64,000 nt of DNA from Thiothrix sp. (GTDB lineage: Bacteria > Pseudomonadota > Gammaproteobacteria > Thiotrichales > Thiotrichaceae), in NCBI RefSeq assembly GCF_028714775.1, contig NZ_JAQTLS010000001.1, positions 62,001 to 126,000 of the forward strand. Direction: 5' to 3'. Positions 7,803 through 15,766 of this stretch are shown one piece after another. The notes under the pieces are model-generated. The model was not told the origin of the DNA. It saw only the letters and a list, made by a program, of their open reading frames with translations, and made no database searches. Within the stretch, counting starts at the first letter, position 1. Every line of letters starts with the position of its first letter. The position numbers and the translations under genes are program-made.

Positions 7803-8813
7803 TTAGAATTCTGCTTTGATGTCGCGGGCGAGCAATTCCTGCACCGCATCGCGGGGAGAAAGCTGCTCGTAAAGGATGCGGTAAACTTGTTGGCAGATCG
7901 GCATTTCCACACCCGCCAAATCCGCCAGCTTGCCAATGGAACGGGCAGATTTCGCACCTTCCACCGCTTGACCGATTTCGGCAATGGCGGCATCTTTATC
8001 TTTACCCTGCCCCAATGCCAAGCCCAAACGGCGGTTACGTGATTGGTTATCGGTACAAGTCAGCACCAAATCACCCACGCCCGCCAAGCCCATCAGCGTT
8101 TCCGGTTGCGCACCGAGTTTTGCCCCCAGCCGCATGATTTCCGCCAAGCCACGGGTAACGATAGCCACCCGTGCATTCGCGCCGAACCCTAAGCCGTCGG
8201 AAATGCCCGCCGCAATCGCCAGCACGTTTTTGATTGCCCCACCCAACTCGACACCGATAATGTCATTACTGAGGTAAGCGCGGTAATTGGCAGCACTGAA
8301 TGCCGTCGCCACCGCTTGCGCCAATGCTGTTGAGGTTGCCGCCACGGTCATGGCCGTCGGCAAACCCCGCGCCACTTCCGCTGCGAAGGTCGGGCCAGAA
8401 ACCACACCGTAAGCGCGGCACTGCGGCACTTCTTCCTCCAGCACTTCATGCAATAGCTTGCCAGAATCTAGTTCCAAGCCTTTGGTTGCCCACAAAACCG
8501 CATCGTCTTGCGTCAGTAACGGGGAAATCTTTTGCAGCAGGCTACGGAAACCGTGGCTAGGCACAACCAGCAAGTGGTAATCGGAAAAGCCCGCCACCAC
8601 CGCCAAGTCACTGGAGCAGTTCAAGTTATCGGGAAAGGGGATGCCCGGCAGGTAATGCGCATTGCAACGCTGCTGGCTAATCGTCGCAATATGTTCGGAA
8701 CTGATGTCCCATAACAGCACATCCAACCCATTACGCGCCAATTGCAAGGCCAGCGCAGTTCCCCACGACCCGGCCCCGTAAACCGCAATGGATTGGATTT
8801 GCCCCGCTATCAC
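7803..8813 (-). CDS. gpsA: Glycerol-3-phosphate dehydrogenase [NAD(P)+]
   Basis: A 336-residue protein with an N-terminal Rossmann motif (AVYGAGSWGTALA) and the GpsA signatures WATKGLE, GVVSGPTFAAEVA and ELGGAIKNVLAIAAG (catalytic Lys). It reduces dihydroxyacetone phosphate to sn-glycerol-3-phosphate for phospholipid synthesis. The start overlaps the secB stop by 4 bp, as in the conserved secB-gpsA pair of other gammaproteobacteria. Confidence 0.94.
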   Translation of the reverse strand: MIAGQIQSIAVYGAGSWGTALALQLARNGLDVLLWDISSEHIATISQQRCNAHYLPGIPFPDNLNCSSDLAVVAGFSDYHLLVVPSHGFRSLLQKISPLLTQDDAVLWATKGLELDSGKLLHEVLEEEVPQCRAYGVVSGPTFAAEVARGLPTAMTVAATSTALAQAVATAFSAANYRAYLSNDIIGVELGGAIKNVLAIAAGISDGLGFGANARVAIVTRGLAEIMRLGAKLGAQPETLMGLAGVGDLVLTCTDNQSRNRRLGLALGQGKDKDAAIAEIGQAVEGAKSARSIGKLADLAGVEMPICQQVYRILYEQLSPRDAVQELLARDIKAEF

Positions 8814-9262
8814 GCAGCAGCCCCGTTAGCTTGCTCTTCCTGCAAACGGCGAGCATACAGCGCATCAAAATTGATCGGCGACAGATGCAACTCAGGGAAG
8901 CTACCCTTAGACACGAGGCTCGCAATCACTTCACGCGCATACGGGAACAGGATGTTCGGGCAGTAAGCCGCCAACAGGTGGTTAATTTGCTCTTGAGAGT
9001 AACCCGTGATGAAGAATACCCCGGCCTGTTTCACTTCCACCAAAAACGCCGTCTTGTCGGCACTTTTCACCACAATGGTGATCGCCAATTCAACTTCATA
9101 GTTGTCATTCGGCAAAGGGTTGACCACAGTATTCAAGTCAAGGTTAGTATCTGGGTTCCACTCTTGGGTGAACATGGAAGGGGAATTCGGTGCTTCAAAG
9201 GAAACATCCTTGACGTAGATACGCTGGATGATGAATTGCTGTTCTTGTTGTTCTGTACTCAT
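8810..9262 (-). CDS. secB: Protein-export chaperone SecB
   Basis: A 150-residue tetrameric chaperone that keeps preproteins unfolded and hands them to SecA. Family motifs are visible: IQRIYVKDVSFEAPNSP, a beta-strand core VELAITI, YCPNILFPYARE and SPINFDALYARR. The ATG at 9262 gives the usual N-terminus MSTEQQEQQ. It overlaps grxC by 4 bp upstream and gpsA by 4 bp downstream, so translation of the block is coupled. Confidence 0.94.
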   Translation of the reverse strand: MSTEQQEQQFIIQRIYVKDVSFEAPNSPSMFTQEWNPDTNLDLNTVVNPLPNDNYEVELAITIVVKSADKTAFLVEVKQAGVFFITGYSQEQINHLLAAYCPNILFPYAREVIASLVSKGSFPELHLSPINFDALYARRLQEEQANGAAA

Positions 9263-9582
9263 GAGCATACCCCTTGGGATAAATTTTGATTAAAAAGTAA
9301 GGCATCCAGTTTGCCTGCACGCTCCAGTGCCGCCATGTCATCATAGCCACCCACATGCAAACTACCAATAAATATTTGGGGAACCGTAGTGCGACCGCTC
9401 ACGGCTTCCATTGCCCGCCAAAGTTTGGGGGTAGAACCAACGTCAATGTCTTCGTAAGCCACGCCTTTTTTCTTGAACAATGCCCGCGCCCTCGTGCAAT
9501 AAGGGCAAAAGCGGGTGGAGTACATCTTGATATGAGGCGGTTTGTTCAGCGTTTGCTGATTGGTAGGCTGGCTGATTCCCAT
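9259..9582 (-). CDS. grxC: Glutaredoxin 3
   Basis: A 107-residue thioredoxin-fold protein with the dithiol active site CPYC (about residues 26-29), the glutathione-binding TVPQIFI, and GGYDDM. GrxC reduces disulfides with glutathione, which fits the downstream gshB. The N-terminus carries about 15 extra residues compared with typical GrxC. They come from the chosen ATG at 9582, which lies inside the upstream rhodanese gene (37-bp overlap) with a GGAGG site 11 bp upstream. Confidence 0.9.
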   Translation of the reverse strand: MGISQPTNQQTLNKPPHIKMYSTRFCPYCTRARALFKKKGVAYEDIDVGSTPKLWRAMEAVSGRTTVPQIFIGSLHVGGYDDMAALERAGKLDALLFNQNLSQGVCS

Positions 9583-9971
9583 GCCACAATACCTCCGGCC
9601 AGATTACTGACATCCTGAAAACCTACCTTGGTCATCAAGCTACAGGCATGGGCAGAACGGTTCCCGCTGCGGCAATAGACCAGCACGGGCTTGTCCTTGA
9701 ACGCATCCAACTCCGCCATGCGGGATTTTAACTGCGCCAACGGAATATGGCGTGCGCCTTTGATTTTACCGGCACGGACTTCCGCCTCTTCACGCACGTC
9801 CAGCACTGCCGAATCATCACGATTCAACACCAATACCGCCTGCGTAGGGCTAATCTGCTTGTACTTACGGGTAAGACGGCTGAACTCTGTCCAGATGATC
9901 AAGCCCACAATGGCAACCAACCCCATCACTAGCATGGAGTGGCTACGGGCAAAAACGAGATACTCTTCCAC
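9546..9971 (-). CDS. Membrane-anchored rhodanese domain protein (YibN-like)
   Basis: A 141-residue protein with one N-terminal membrane segment (MLVMGLVAIVGLIIW), then a single rhodanese domain. The active-site loop is YCRSGNRS with the persulfide-forming Cys near residue 102. The order rhodanese-grxC-secB-gpsA matches yibN-grxC-secB-gpsA of E. coli. Rhodaneses carry sulfane sulfur; in a sulfur oxidiser this could have an added role, but no substrate is indicated. Confidence 0.88.
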   Translation of the reverse strand: MEEYLVFARSHSMLVMGLVAIVGLIIWTEFSRLTRKYKQISPTQAVLVLNRDDSAVLDVREEAEVRAGKIKGARHIPLAQLKSRMAELDAFKDKPVLVYCRSGNRSAHACSLMTKVGFQDVSNLAGGIVAWESASLPISKR

Positions 9972-10068
9972 ACTAAGCCCTTTAGCTAAAAACAGGAGCT
10001 AAAGATATACACCCCGAAGAATGGCGTAAACCCCTGCTTTAAGAATTTTACAATCTAATAATGGATAC

Positions 10069-10413
10069 TTAATGCGGAACCGAGCAAAACACTTCCTGCA
10101 TCATGCTGATCAGGCGCAGCGTGCGGTAGTCGCCCACACGGTAATAGACGCGGTTAGCATCCTTGCGTGAGGCAAGAATACCCTTGTCGCGCAAGATGGC
10201 GAGATGCTGGGAGATGTTGCTTTGGGATGTGCCCACATTGTCCACGATGTCCTGCACGCTGACTTCCTTATCGCCCAGCACACAAAGAATTTTCAGGCGT
10301 AACGGATGAGAAATGGCTTTCAGGGAACGGGAAGCACGGTCGATGTCTTCTTCCTTGACCAACATATCATCAATCGTAAAATCACAGGTGCTACCCATAG
10401 CTATGGTTCCCAT
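10069..10413 (-). CDS. ArsR-family repressor with the persulfide-sensor cysteine pattern
   Basis: A 114-residue winged-helix protein: RSLKAISHPLRLKILCVLG, recognition helix TSQSNISQHLAILRDKGI and wing RKDANRVYYRV. One Cys is in LKILC (second helix) and one in QEVFC (last helix), the two positions used by SqrR/BigR/SoxR regulators, which form a tetrasulfide bridge with reactive sulfur. Arsenic-type CxC ligands are absent. I chose the ATG at 10413 because GAGGAAAC lies just upstream; ATGs at 10450 and 10488 are alternatives. An inverted repeat sits in its upstream region. Confidence 0.75.
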   Translation of the reverse strand: MGTIAMGSTCDFTIDDMLVKEEDIDRASRSLKAISHPLRLKILCVLGDKEVSVQDIVDNVGTSQSNISQHLAILRDKGILASRKDANRVYYRVGDYRTLRLISMMQEVFCSVPH

Positions 10414-10470
10414 AGTTTCCTCATCCAGCATAACGACATTCTGAAACATGCCCCGGCTAGGGCAACACAG

Positions 10471-10502
10471 GTATATTAGTATAGACAAATAGAATAATAT
10501 AC
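10471..10502. promoter_or_regulatory. Inverted repeat upstream of the ArsR-family gene, likely operator
   Basis: GTATATTA and TAATATAC form perfect 8-bp arms 16 bp apart in an AT-rich island between the ArsR gene and the EnvC-like gene. It includes ATATTAGTAT, nearly identical to half of the palindrome at 22880-22895 (ATATTAGAAT). Autoregulation by the ArsR protein is the simplest reading. Confidence 0.5.
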
Positions 10503-10665
10503 TTTGATAAACGCAGTGTCACCCCTACCGGGGGTATTTACAAGTTTTTTGCACACTATCCGACAAACGTTTTGCCCAGTTGCGTTTGCAGGGAACCATT
10601 TCAACACCTACCGTATCTTATGGTAGACTCCACCTCAGTATAACTACCCGGAATGCCGAATCGCG

Positions 10666-11880
10666 GTGAAACGTTACTTCTATTTACTCCTACTGCTATT
10701 GCTTCCTTGGGCAGCCGCAAATGCCGCCAATCCCCAGAAGCAGGCACAATTACAGAGCGAAATTCGCCAACTGTCGGTCAATCTTGACTCACAAAAAGAT
10801 GTGTCAGATAGCTGGCAGGCAGAAGTAACCCAGTTAGAAAAAAAACTGAGCGATGTGGCGCAACAGCTTTACCGCACAGAAGAAAAGATCGACGCGACCC
10901 GCAGAAGGCTTCAGGAAAATAGCCAAAAAAAGCTCAAATACGAGGCTGACCTTGATTCGCAAAAAGCAGGCTTAGCCCAGCAGCTTCAGGCGCTTTACGC
11001 CGCCGGGGAGCAGTCCCACCTGCGCCTCTTGTTGCGGCAGGATGAACCCTCCGAAATCAGCCGCAATATCCGTTACTTTGAGTACATGAACAAAAGCCGG
11101 ATAACACGCATCCAGTCCATCCAAAAAACCCTGAATGAACTCAACGTTACCCGCGCCGCCATCGACAAAGATTACGCCGAGTTTCAGGTGTTGAACAAAC
11201 AACAAAAGCAGCAACAAGCTGAGATTGAAACGACATTGAGCGCCCGCTCAAGCAGCTTGAACAAGCTCAACAGTGACATGCGCTCCAAGCAAAAACGACT
11301 GGATAAACTGCACGCTGCGGACGCTAGCCTGCAACAAATTATTGAGCAACTTAACCAGCAACCGGAAAAAGCACCTGAGGACGAGGCCAGCCCCCCGCGC
11401 CGCCAACCCGATCCCCGCCCAACCACTAAAGCCCCCAACAAGAGCGAACCGCAAGGCATTGCGGTCAACACCAGCCTCACCCCCAACAAACCGTTTTCTT
11501 CGCTGAAAGGGGCATTGTCTTGGCCCACCCAAGGCAAGGTCATCCACGGTTACGGCTCCCCCCGCAATGAAAAACAGCGCTGGGATGGGGTGGTCATTGC
11601 TGCTGCTGGCGGAACCAAAGTCAAGGCCGTCGCCAAAGGGCGGGTTTCGTTTGCGGGTTGGATGAATGGCTACGGACACTTGATCATCATTGACCATGAT
11701 AATAAATACATGAGCCTCTACGGCTACAACCGCGCCGTTTACAAGAAAGAAGGGGCGGTGGTCAATGCCAACGAAACCATTGCCACAGTAGGGAATTCCG
11801 GCGGGCAAAACCAAGATTCGCTGTACTTTGCAATCCGCCAAGGCACAAGCCCGCAAAACCCTGCCCGTTGGTGCCGTTAA
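10666..11880 (+). CDS. EnvC-like murein hydrolase activator (degenerate M23/LytM)
   Basis: A 404-residue protein with a signal peptide (about residues 1-20), a long coiled coil (about 25-235), a Pro/Arg-rich linker and a C-terminal LytM domain. The LytM domain lacks the metal ligands: the usual H-x-G-x-D is replaced by RWDGVVIAA and the HxH by LYFAIRQG. Such degenerate domains (EnvC, NlpD) activate periplasmic amidases that split septal peptidoglycan instead of cutting it themselves. The start is GTG with no clear ribosome site. It precedes a carboxyl-terminal protease gene, a common pairing. Confidence 0.87.
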   Translation: MKRYFYLLLLLLLPWAAANAANPQKQAQLQSEIRQLSVNLDSQKDVSDSWQAEVTQLEKKLSDVAQQLYRTEEKIDATRRRLQENSQKKLKYEADLDSQKAGLAQQLQALYAAGEQSHLRLLLRQDEPSEISRNIRYFEYMNKSRITRIQSIQKTLNELNVTRAAIDKDYAEFQVLNKQQKQQQAEIETTLSARSSSLNKLNSDMRSKQKRLDKLHAADASLQQIIEQLNQQPEKAPEDEASPPRRQPDPRPTTKAPNKSEPQGIAVNTSLTPNKPFSSLKGALSWPTQGKVIHGYGSPRNEKQRWDGVVIAAAGGTKVKAVAKGRVSFAGWMNGYGHLIIIDHDNKYMSLYGYNRAVYKKEGAVVNANETIATVGNSGGQNQDSLYFAIRQGTSPQNPARWCR

Positions 11881-12037
11881 TATAGGAAATGCCACCGAAC
11901 TGCGCCCTTTTTACAACAACTAAAGTGCATTTCCGCTACAGGATGGTACACTTGCGCCAACACGCAGGCGCACCGCCGCGACAAGTACATACCTGACTAT
12001 ACGGATGTAGGCAGACTAATACCGGAGAACGACATTT

Positions 12038-13489
12038 ATGCATACACGTTACCGCATTCTGGCTGGCACTATGGCTGGCGTGCTGATCGGTGTCACTACC
12101 AGCATCAGCCTGAATGTTTTCGCTTTCAGACAAAACGTTGAAGCCGCGCCACCGCTGGATGAGTTGCAACAGTTTTCCGAGGTCTATTCCCGCATCAAAG
12201 ACAATTATGTTGAGGAAGTCAAAGACAAGGACTTGATGACCAATGCTATCCGGGGAATGCTCAATGGCCTTGACCCGCATTCCTCCTACTTGGATGAAGA
12301 AGAGTTTAAGGAACTGCAAGTCGGCACTAGCGGCGAGTTTGGTGGGCTGGGTATTGAAGTCGGCATGGAAGACGGTTTCGTTAAAGTCATTTCCCCAATT
12401 GATGACACGCCAGCACAAAAAGCAGGCTTACAAGCTGGCGACCTAATCATCCGCTTGGATGAGACCCCCGTCAAAGGCATGACCCTGAATGATGCAGTCA
12501 AGCTCATGCGCGGCAAACCCGGCACTAGCATCAATCTGATGGTGGTGCGCGAAGGCAAGGACAAGCCTTTCAAAGTCAGCATCAAACGCGACATCATCCA
12601 AGTCAAGAGCGTAAAAAGCCGGATACTCGAATCGGGCTATGGCTACGTGCGCATCACCAGTTTCCAAGCAAAAACAACAGAAGCCCTGCTGGAAACACTG
12701 GATACCCTGAAAAAGGATAACAAAGGCAACTTGCGCGGCATTGTCCTCGACTTGCGCAACAATCCGGGCGGTGTATTAAATGCCGCTGTCGGCGTATCGG
12801 ATGCTTTCCTTGAATCAGGCAAGATCGTCTACACCGAAGGCCGCGTCGCCGATGCCAAAATGGAATACACCGCCAACAAAGGCGACTCCTTAGGCTCTGC
12901 ACCGATGGTGGTGCTAGTCAACCGGGGTTCCGCTTCTGCTTCCGAAATTGTGGCTGGCGCACTGCAAGACCACAAACGCGCCCTGATTGTCGGGCAAAAA
13001 ACCTTCGGCAAAGGCTCGGTGCAAACCGTCCTGCCATTGGATGAAAAGACGGCGGTCAAACTGACCACTGCCCGTTATTTCACCCCTTCTGGACGCTCTA
13101 TCCAAGCAGAAGGGATCGTGCCAGACATTGAGCTTAAGCCTTTAAAAGTTAAGGACGCAGAAAACGATGCGGCGGACGACTTTGATCCCCTATCCGAAGC
13201 TAACTTGACCAAGCATCTGGCAAACCCTAACGGCAAAGCCGCAGAAGAGGCAGCCAAACCTGCCGAACAAGCTGAACCTGCCCCTGCACCAGCAACACCA
13301 GAAGCTGACAAGCCAGAAAGCAAGGATAAGGACGCCAAAGGCAAAGCAACAGATAAGAAAGCAGGATTAGCGGAAGAGGATTACCAACTGTTTGAAGCCC
13401 TGAACATCCTCAAAGGCATGGACTTGGTACAAAACCGTGCGGCTCCTGCATCTGCGCCCAAAGACCCTACTGCTGAAAAGGCAATGTGA
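12038..13489 (+). CDS. ctp: Carboxyl-terminal processing protease, S41 family
   Basis: A 483-residue protein with an N-terminal signal/anchor and a PDZ domain (about residues 95-175, with GLGIEV and AGLQAGDLIIRLD). The S41 catalytic domain has LDLRNNPGG, the Ser motif GSASASEIVAG (about 288-298) and the general-base Lys in GQKTFGKGSVQT. The last roughly 90 residues include a low-complexity Ala/Glu/Pro/Lys tail. Family members process periplasmic proteins from the C-terminus and often trim murein enzymes, which fits the upstream EnvC-like gene. Its TGA overlaps the ATG of yajL. Confidence 0.93.
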   Translation: MHTRYRILAGTMAGVLIGVTTSISLNVFAFRQNVEAAPPLDELQQFSEVYSRIKDNYVEEVKDKDLMTNAIRGMLNGLDPHSSYLDEEEFKELQVGTSGEFGGLGIEVGMEDGFVKVISPIDDTPAQKAGLQAGDLIIRLDETPVKGMTLNDAVKLMRGKPGTSINLMVVREGKDKPFKVSIKRDIIQVKSVKSRILESGYGYVRITSFQAKTTEALLETLDTLKKDNKGNLRGIVLDLRNNPGGVLNAAVGVSDAFLESGKIVYTEGRVADAKMEYTANKGDSLGSAPMVVLVNRGSASASEIVAGALQDHKRALIVGQKTFGKGSVQTVLPLDEKTAVKLTTARYFTPSGRSIQAEGIVPDIELKPLKVKDAENDAADDFDPLSEANLTKHLANPNGKAAEEAAKPAEQAEPAPAPATPEADKPESKDKDAKGKATDKKAGLAEEDYQLFEALNILKGMDLVQNRAAPASAPKDPTAEKAM

Positions 13490-14040
13490 TGCCTAAAGTC
13501 CTTGTACCACTGGCAGACGGTTGCGAAGAGTTGGAAGCCGTAACGGTCATTGACCTGTTGCGGCGGGCAAATATCGACGTTATCACTGCCAGCTTACGGG
13601 ACGCACCCGTGCGTTGCTCACGCGGTACGGTGTTGCTGGCGGATAAACGACTGGATGAAGTCATGCAGGAAGATTTCGACCTGATCGTGCTTCCCGGCGG
13701 CTTACCGGGCGCTGATCACTTGAATGCCGACCCGCGCATCCACCAGCTTATCCGTCAAACCGCAGCCGCAGGTAAGTATGTTGCTGCTATTTGCGCTGCA
13801 CCCAAAGTATTGCTAACCAACGGCCTCATGGGCGGACGCACGCTGACGGCTTACCCCGGTTCACTGGGCAGCATGGATACCAGCGCTGTTACCCTGACAA
13901 ACAATCCGCTGGAGGTAGACGGCAAAATCATTACCTCACGCGGCCCCGGCACGGCAATGGATTTTGCCCTGCAATTGGTCGAAACCCTGCAAGGCAAAGC
14001 GGTACGCACACAAGTGGAAGCCGCCCTGCAACGCCCATGA
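13489..14040 (+). CDS. yajL: DJ-1/PfpI family protein (YajL-like)
   Basis: A 183-residue DJ-1 fold protein. The nucleophile-elbow Cys is in [10 protein letters not shown] (about residue 105), with the partner Glu in GCEELEA and the sequence [12 protein letters not shown]. YajL/ThiJ proteins are tied to oxidative stress protection and protein or nucleotide deglycation; the exact activity is debated. The ATG at 13489 overlaps the protease stop (TGATG), and the stop overlaps the moaC start, so the three genes look co-translated. Confidence 0.87.
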   Translation: MPKVLVPLADGCEELEAVTVIDLLRRANIDVITASLRDAPVRCSRGTVLLADKRLDEVMQEDFDLIVLPGGLPGADHLNADPRIHQLIRQTAAAGKYVAAICAAPKVLLTNGLMGGRTLTAYPGSLGSMDTSAVTLTNNPLEVDGKIITSRGPGTAMDFALQLVETLQGKAVRTQVEAALQRP

Positions 14041-14513
14041 ACGGGCTGACGCATTTCAATGAGGCTGGGCAAGCTCACATGGTAGACGTTGGCGACAAGC
14101 AAGCCACCCACCGGGTTGCCATTGCTGCCGGAACCATCCAGATGCTCCCCGCCACGCTGGAAAAAATCTGCCAAGGCAACCATAAAAAAGGCGATGTGCT
14201 CGGCATCGCACGGATTGCGGGCATCATGGCAGCAAAGAAAACTGCCGACCTAATCCCTCTGTGCCACCCGTTAGCCCTCACCCGCGTTGATGTGGAACTG
14301 ACCCCGCAAACCGAACCACCTAGCGTTTACTGCCAAGTCACGGTTGAAACACGCGGTCAAACGGGGGTGGAAATGGAAGCCCTGACTGCTGTACAAATTA
14401 CCTTGCTAACCATTTATGACATGTGCAAAGCTGTCGACAAAGGTATGATCATGGAAAACATCCATCTGCTGCATAAGTCAGGTGGTAAATCGGGCGAGTG
14501 GAATCATACGTAA
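14037..14513 (+). CDS. moaC: Cyclic pyranopterin monophosphate synthase
   Basis: A 158-residue enzyme that converts the MoaA product to cyclic pyranopterin monophosphate in molybdenum cofactor synthesis. Motifs are [22 protein letters not shown] (positions about 60-80), [10 protein letters not shown] and the catalytic KAVDKGM. The ATG at 14037 overlaps the yajL stop by 3 bp. The open frame extends far upstream only as an overlap with yajL. moaE and moaD lie just downstream on the other strand; moaA is not in the window. Confidence 0.93.
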   Translation: MNGLTHFNEAGQAHMVDVGDKQATHRVAIAAGTIQMLPATLEKICQGNHKKGDVLGIARIAGIMAAKKTADLIPLCHPLALTRVDVELTPQTEPPSVYCQVTVETRGQTGVEMEALTAVQITLLTIYDMCKAVDKGMIMENIHLLHKSGGKSGEWNHT

Positions 14514-14655
14514 TTTCCTGCTGTACTTTCCTTGAGAAACATGATTAACTTTTAGACATAAAAGATGTCAGCCCGATGTTGTTTAGCGGTGTTTTTTATG
14601 TTTCATGGGGCGACTAGAAATTACAGAGCAACAACCAAGTGTAAGGAGGGAAAAC

Positions 14656-15009
14656 ATGCGACTGCGTTATTCCCGTATTCTCGTGTCTTCAGGGCTGGCT
14701 TTTCTGTGTGCCGTGGGTGCTGCTAACGCCAGTGCTGCAACCAATACCAATGCATTCAACCGGGTCAGACTGGTTGCCACGCTAAACGGACAACCCGCAC
14801 TGCAAGAAGCAAACTGGACTATTTTTAGCGTAAATGACCAGCGCCATCCTGCGGCGACCTTGCCACGTCACAGTGGCACTGTCTTCCTCAGCGCAGGCCA
14901 ATACCGCGCAATCGTTAGGCTAGATGGTATCATCAAGCAAACAAGTTTCCGCGTTGAAAGCGAAACAGAAAACATTGTCAAAGTGGCAATGGATCACGCC
15001 AACGGCTGA
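14656..15009 (+). CDS. Small secreted protein of unknown function
   Basis: A 117-residue protein with a clear signal peptide (cleavage near ANASA-A). The mature part of about 90 residues looks like a beta-sandwich: alternating strands VRLVATLNG, NWTIFSV, GTVFLSAGQYRAIVRLDG and TSFRVESE. No catalytic motif is seen. I chose the ATG at 14656 because of the strong AAGGAGG upstream. It overlaps convergent moaE by 16 bp. I do not recognise a named family. Confidence 0.7.
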   Translation: MRLRYSRILVSSGLAFLCAVGAANASAATNTNAFNRVRLVATLNGQPALQEANWTIFSVNDQRHPAATLPRHSGTVFLSAGQYRAIVRLDGIIKQTSFRVESETENIVKVAMDHANG

Positions 15010-15455
15010 CGCTGGAGGGGCGTATTCCCGTCAACCCAACGCACGGAACCGTCGGGGAGGGTTTCTTTTTTCCAAAAAGGGGCGGTGTGTTTAAGGACTT
15101 CCATGATATGGCGGCAAGCATCAAACGCTTCTCCCCGGTGCGCTGACCATACAGCAACCAACACAATCGGTTGGGCAGGTTCTATTTCCCCCACCCGATG
15201 CACCACCAACGCATCATCCAATTTCCATGTCCGCACCGCATCAGCCACAATTTTATCCAATTGGCGCTCAGTCATGCCGGGGTAATGCTCCAGATACATG
15301 CGAGTAACATCGTCGCCTTCATTGAAATCACGCATCGTGCCAACAAACACCGCAGCCGCGCCGGAATGGGTGTTGCCTTGGTGCTGCTGCGCTTGCCAGT
15401 CGGCAAGGTACTGCCACGGATCGAAAGGCGTTGCGCGTAATTCAATCTGTATCAT
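14994..15455 (-). CDS. moaE: Molybdopterin synthase catalytic subunit
   Basis: A 153-residue large subunit of molybdopterin synthase, which adds two sulfurs to cPMP using MoaD thiocarboxylate. Motifs: AAVFVGTMRDFN, LEHYPGMTE, VVHRVGEIEPAQPIVLVAVWSAHR and the catalytic Lys region APFWKKE. It starts one base after the moaD stop, so the two subunits are made together. Confidence 0.93.
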   Translation of the reverse strand: MIQIELRATPFDPWQYLADWQAQQHQGNTHSGAAAVFVGTMRDFNEGDDVTRMYLEHYPGMTERQLDKIVADAVRTWKLDDALVVHRVGEIEPAQPIVLVAVWSAHRGEAFDACRHIMEVLKHTAPFWKKETLPDGSVRWVDGNTPLQRQPLA

Positions 15456-15456
15456 T

Positions 15457-15690
15457 TTACCCCCCGGTCACTGGTGGAAAGAAAGCCACTTCATCGTCTA
15501 GTTGCACCAGCGTTGCGGCATCGGCATAGTCTTGATTGACTGATACCAACACGTTGGCGGGCAAGGTTTCCTCACCGCTGCTGCGCTGCCAGACTTCCTG
15601 CACGCTCAAGGGTTCAGCAATATCCAGCGTGACTTGCCCATGCCCCAAACGCTCGCGCAGGCTGGCGAAGAACAATACCTTAACTGACAT
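15457..15690 (-). CDS. moaD: Molybdopterin synthase sulfur carrier subunit
   Basis: A 77-residue ubiquitin-fold sulfur carrier. The protein ends in VTGG, the diglycine tail that is adenylated and thiocarboxylated. The ATG at 15690 follows a GAGGGA site; a longer in-frame start at 15735 lacks family similarity. A terminator for the upstream sulP gene overlaps its leader, which separates the two transcripts. Confidence 0.92.
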   Translation of the reverse strand: MSVKVLFFASLRERLGHGQVTLDIAEPLSVQEVWQRSSGEETLPANVLVSVNQDYADAATLVQLDDEVAFFPPVTGG

Positions 15691-15719
15691 ACAATTCCCT
15701 CTTACACAAACGGGCAGAT

Positions 15720-15746
15720 AAAAAGAAGGCCGCAAACGCGGCCTTC
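15720..15746 (-). terminator. Intrinsic terminator of the sulP gene
   Basis: On the minus strand the stem GAAGGCCGC/GCGGCCTTC (loop GTTT) is followed by TTTTT. It lies 20 bp after the sulP stop and before moaD. Confidence 0.88.
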
Positions 15747-15766
15747 CCAGAAATACGCTACCTGAC

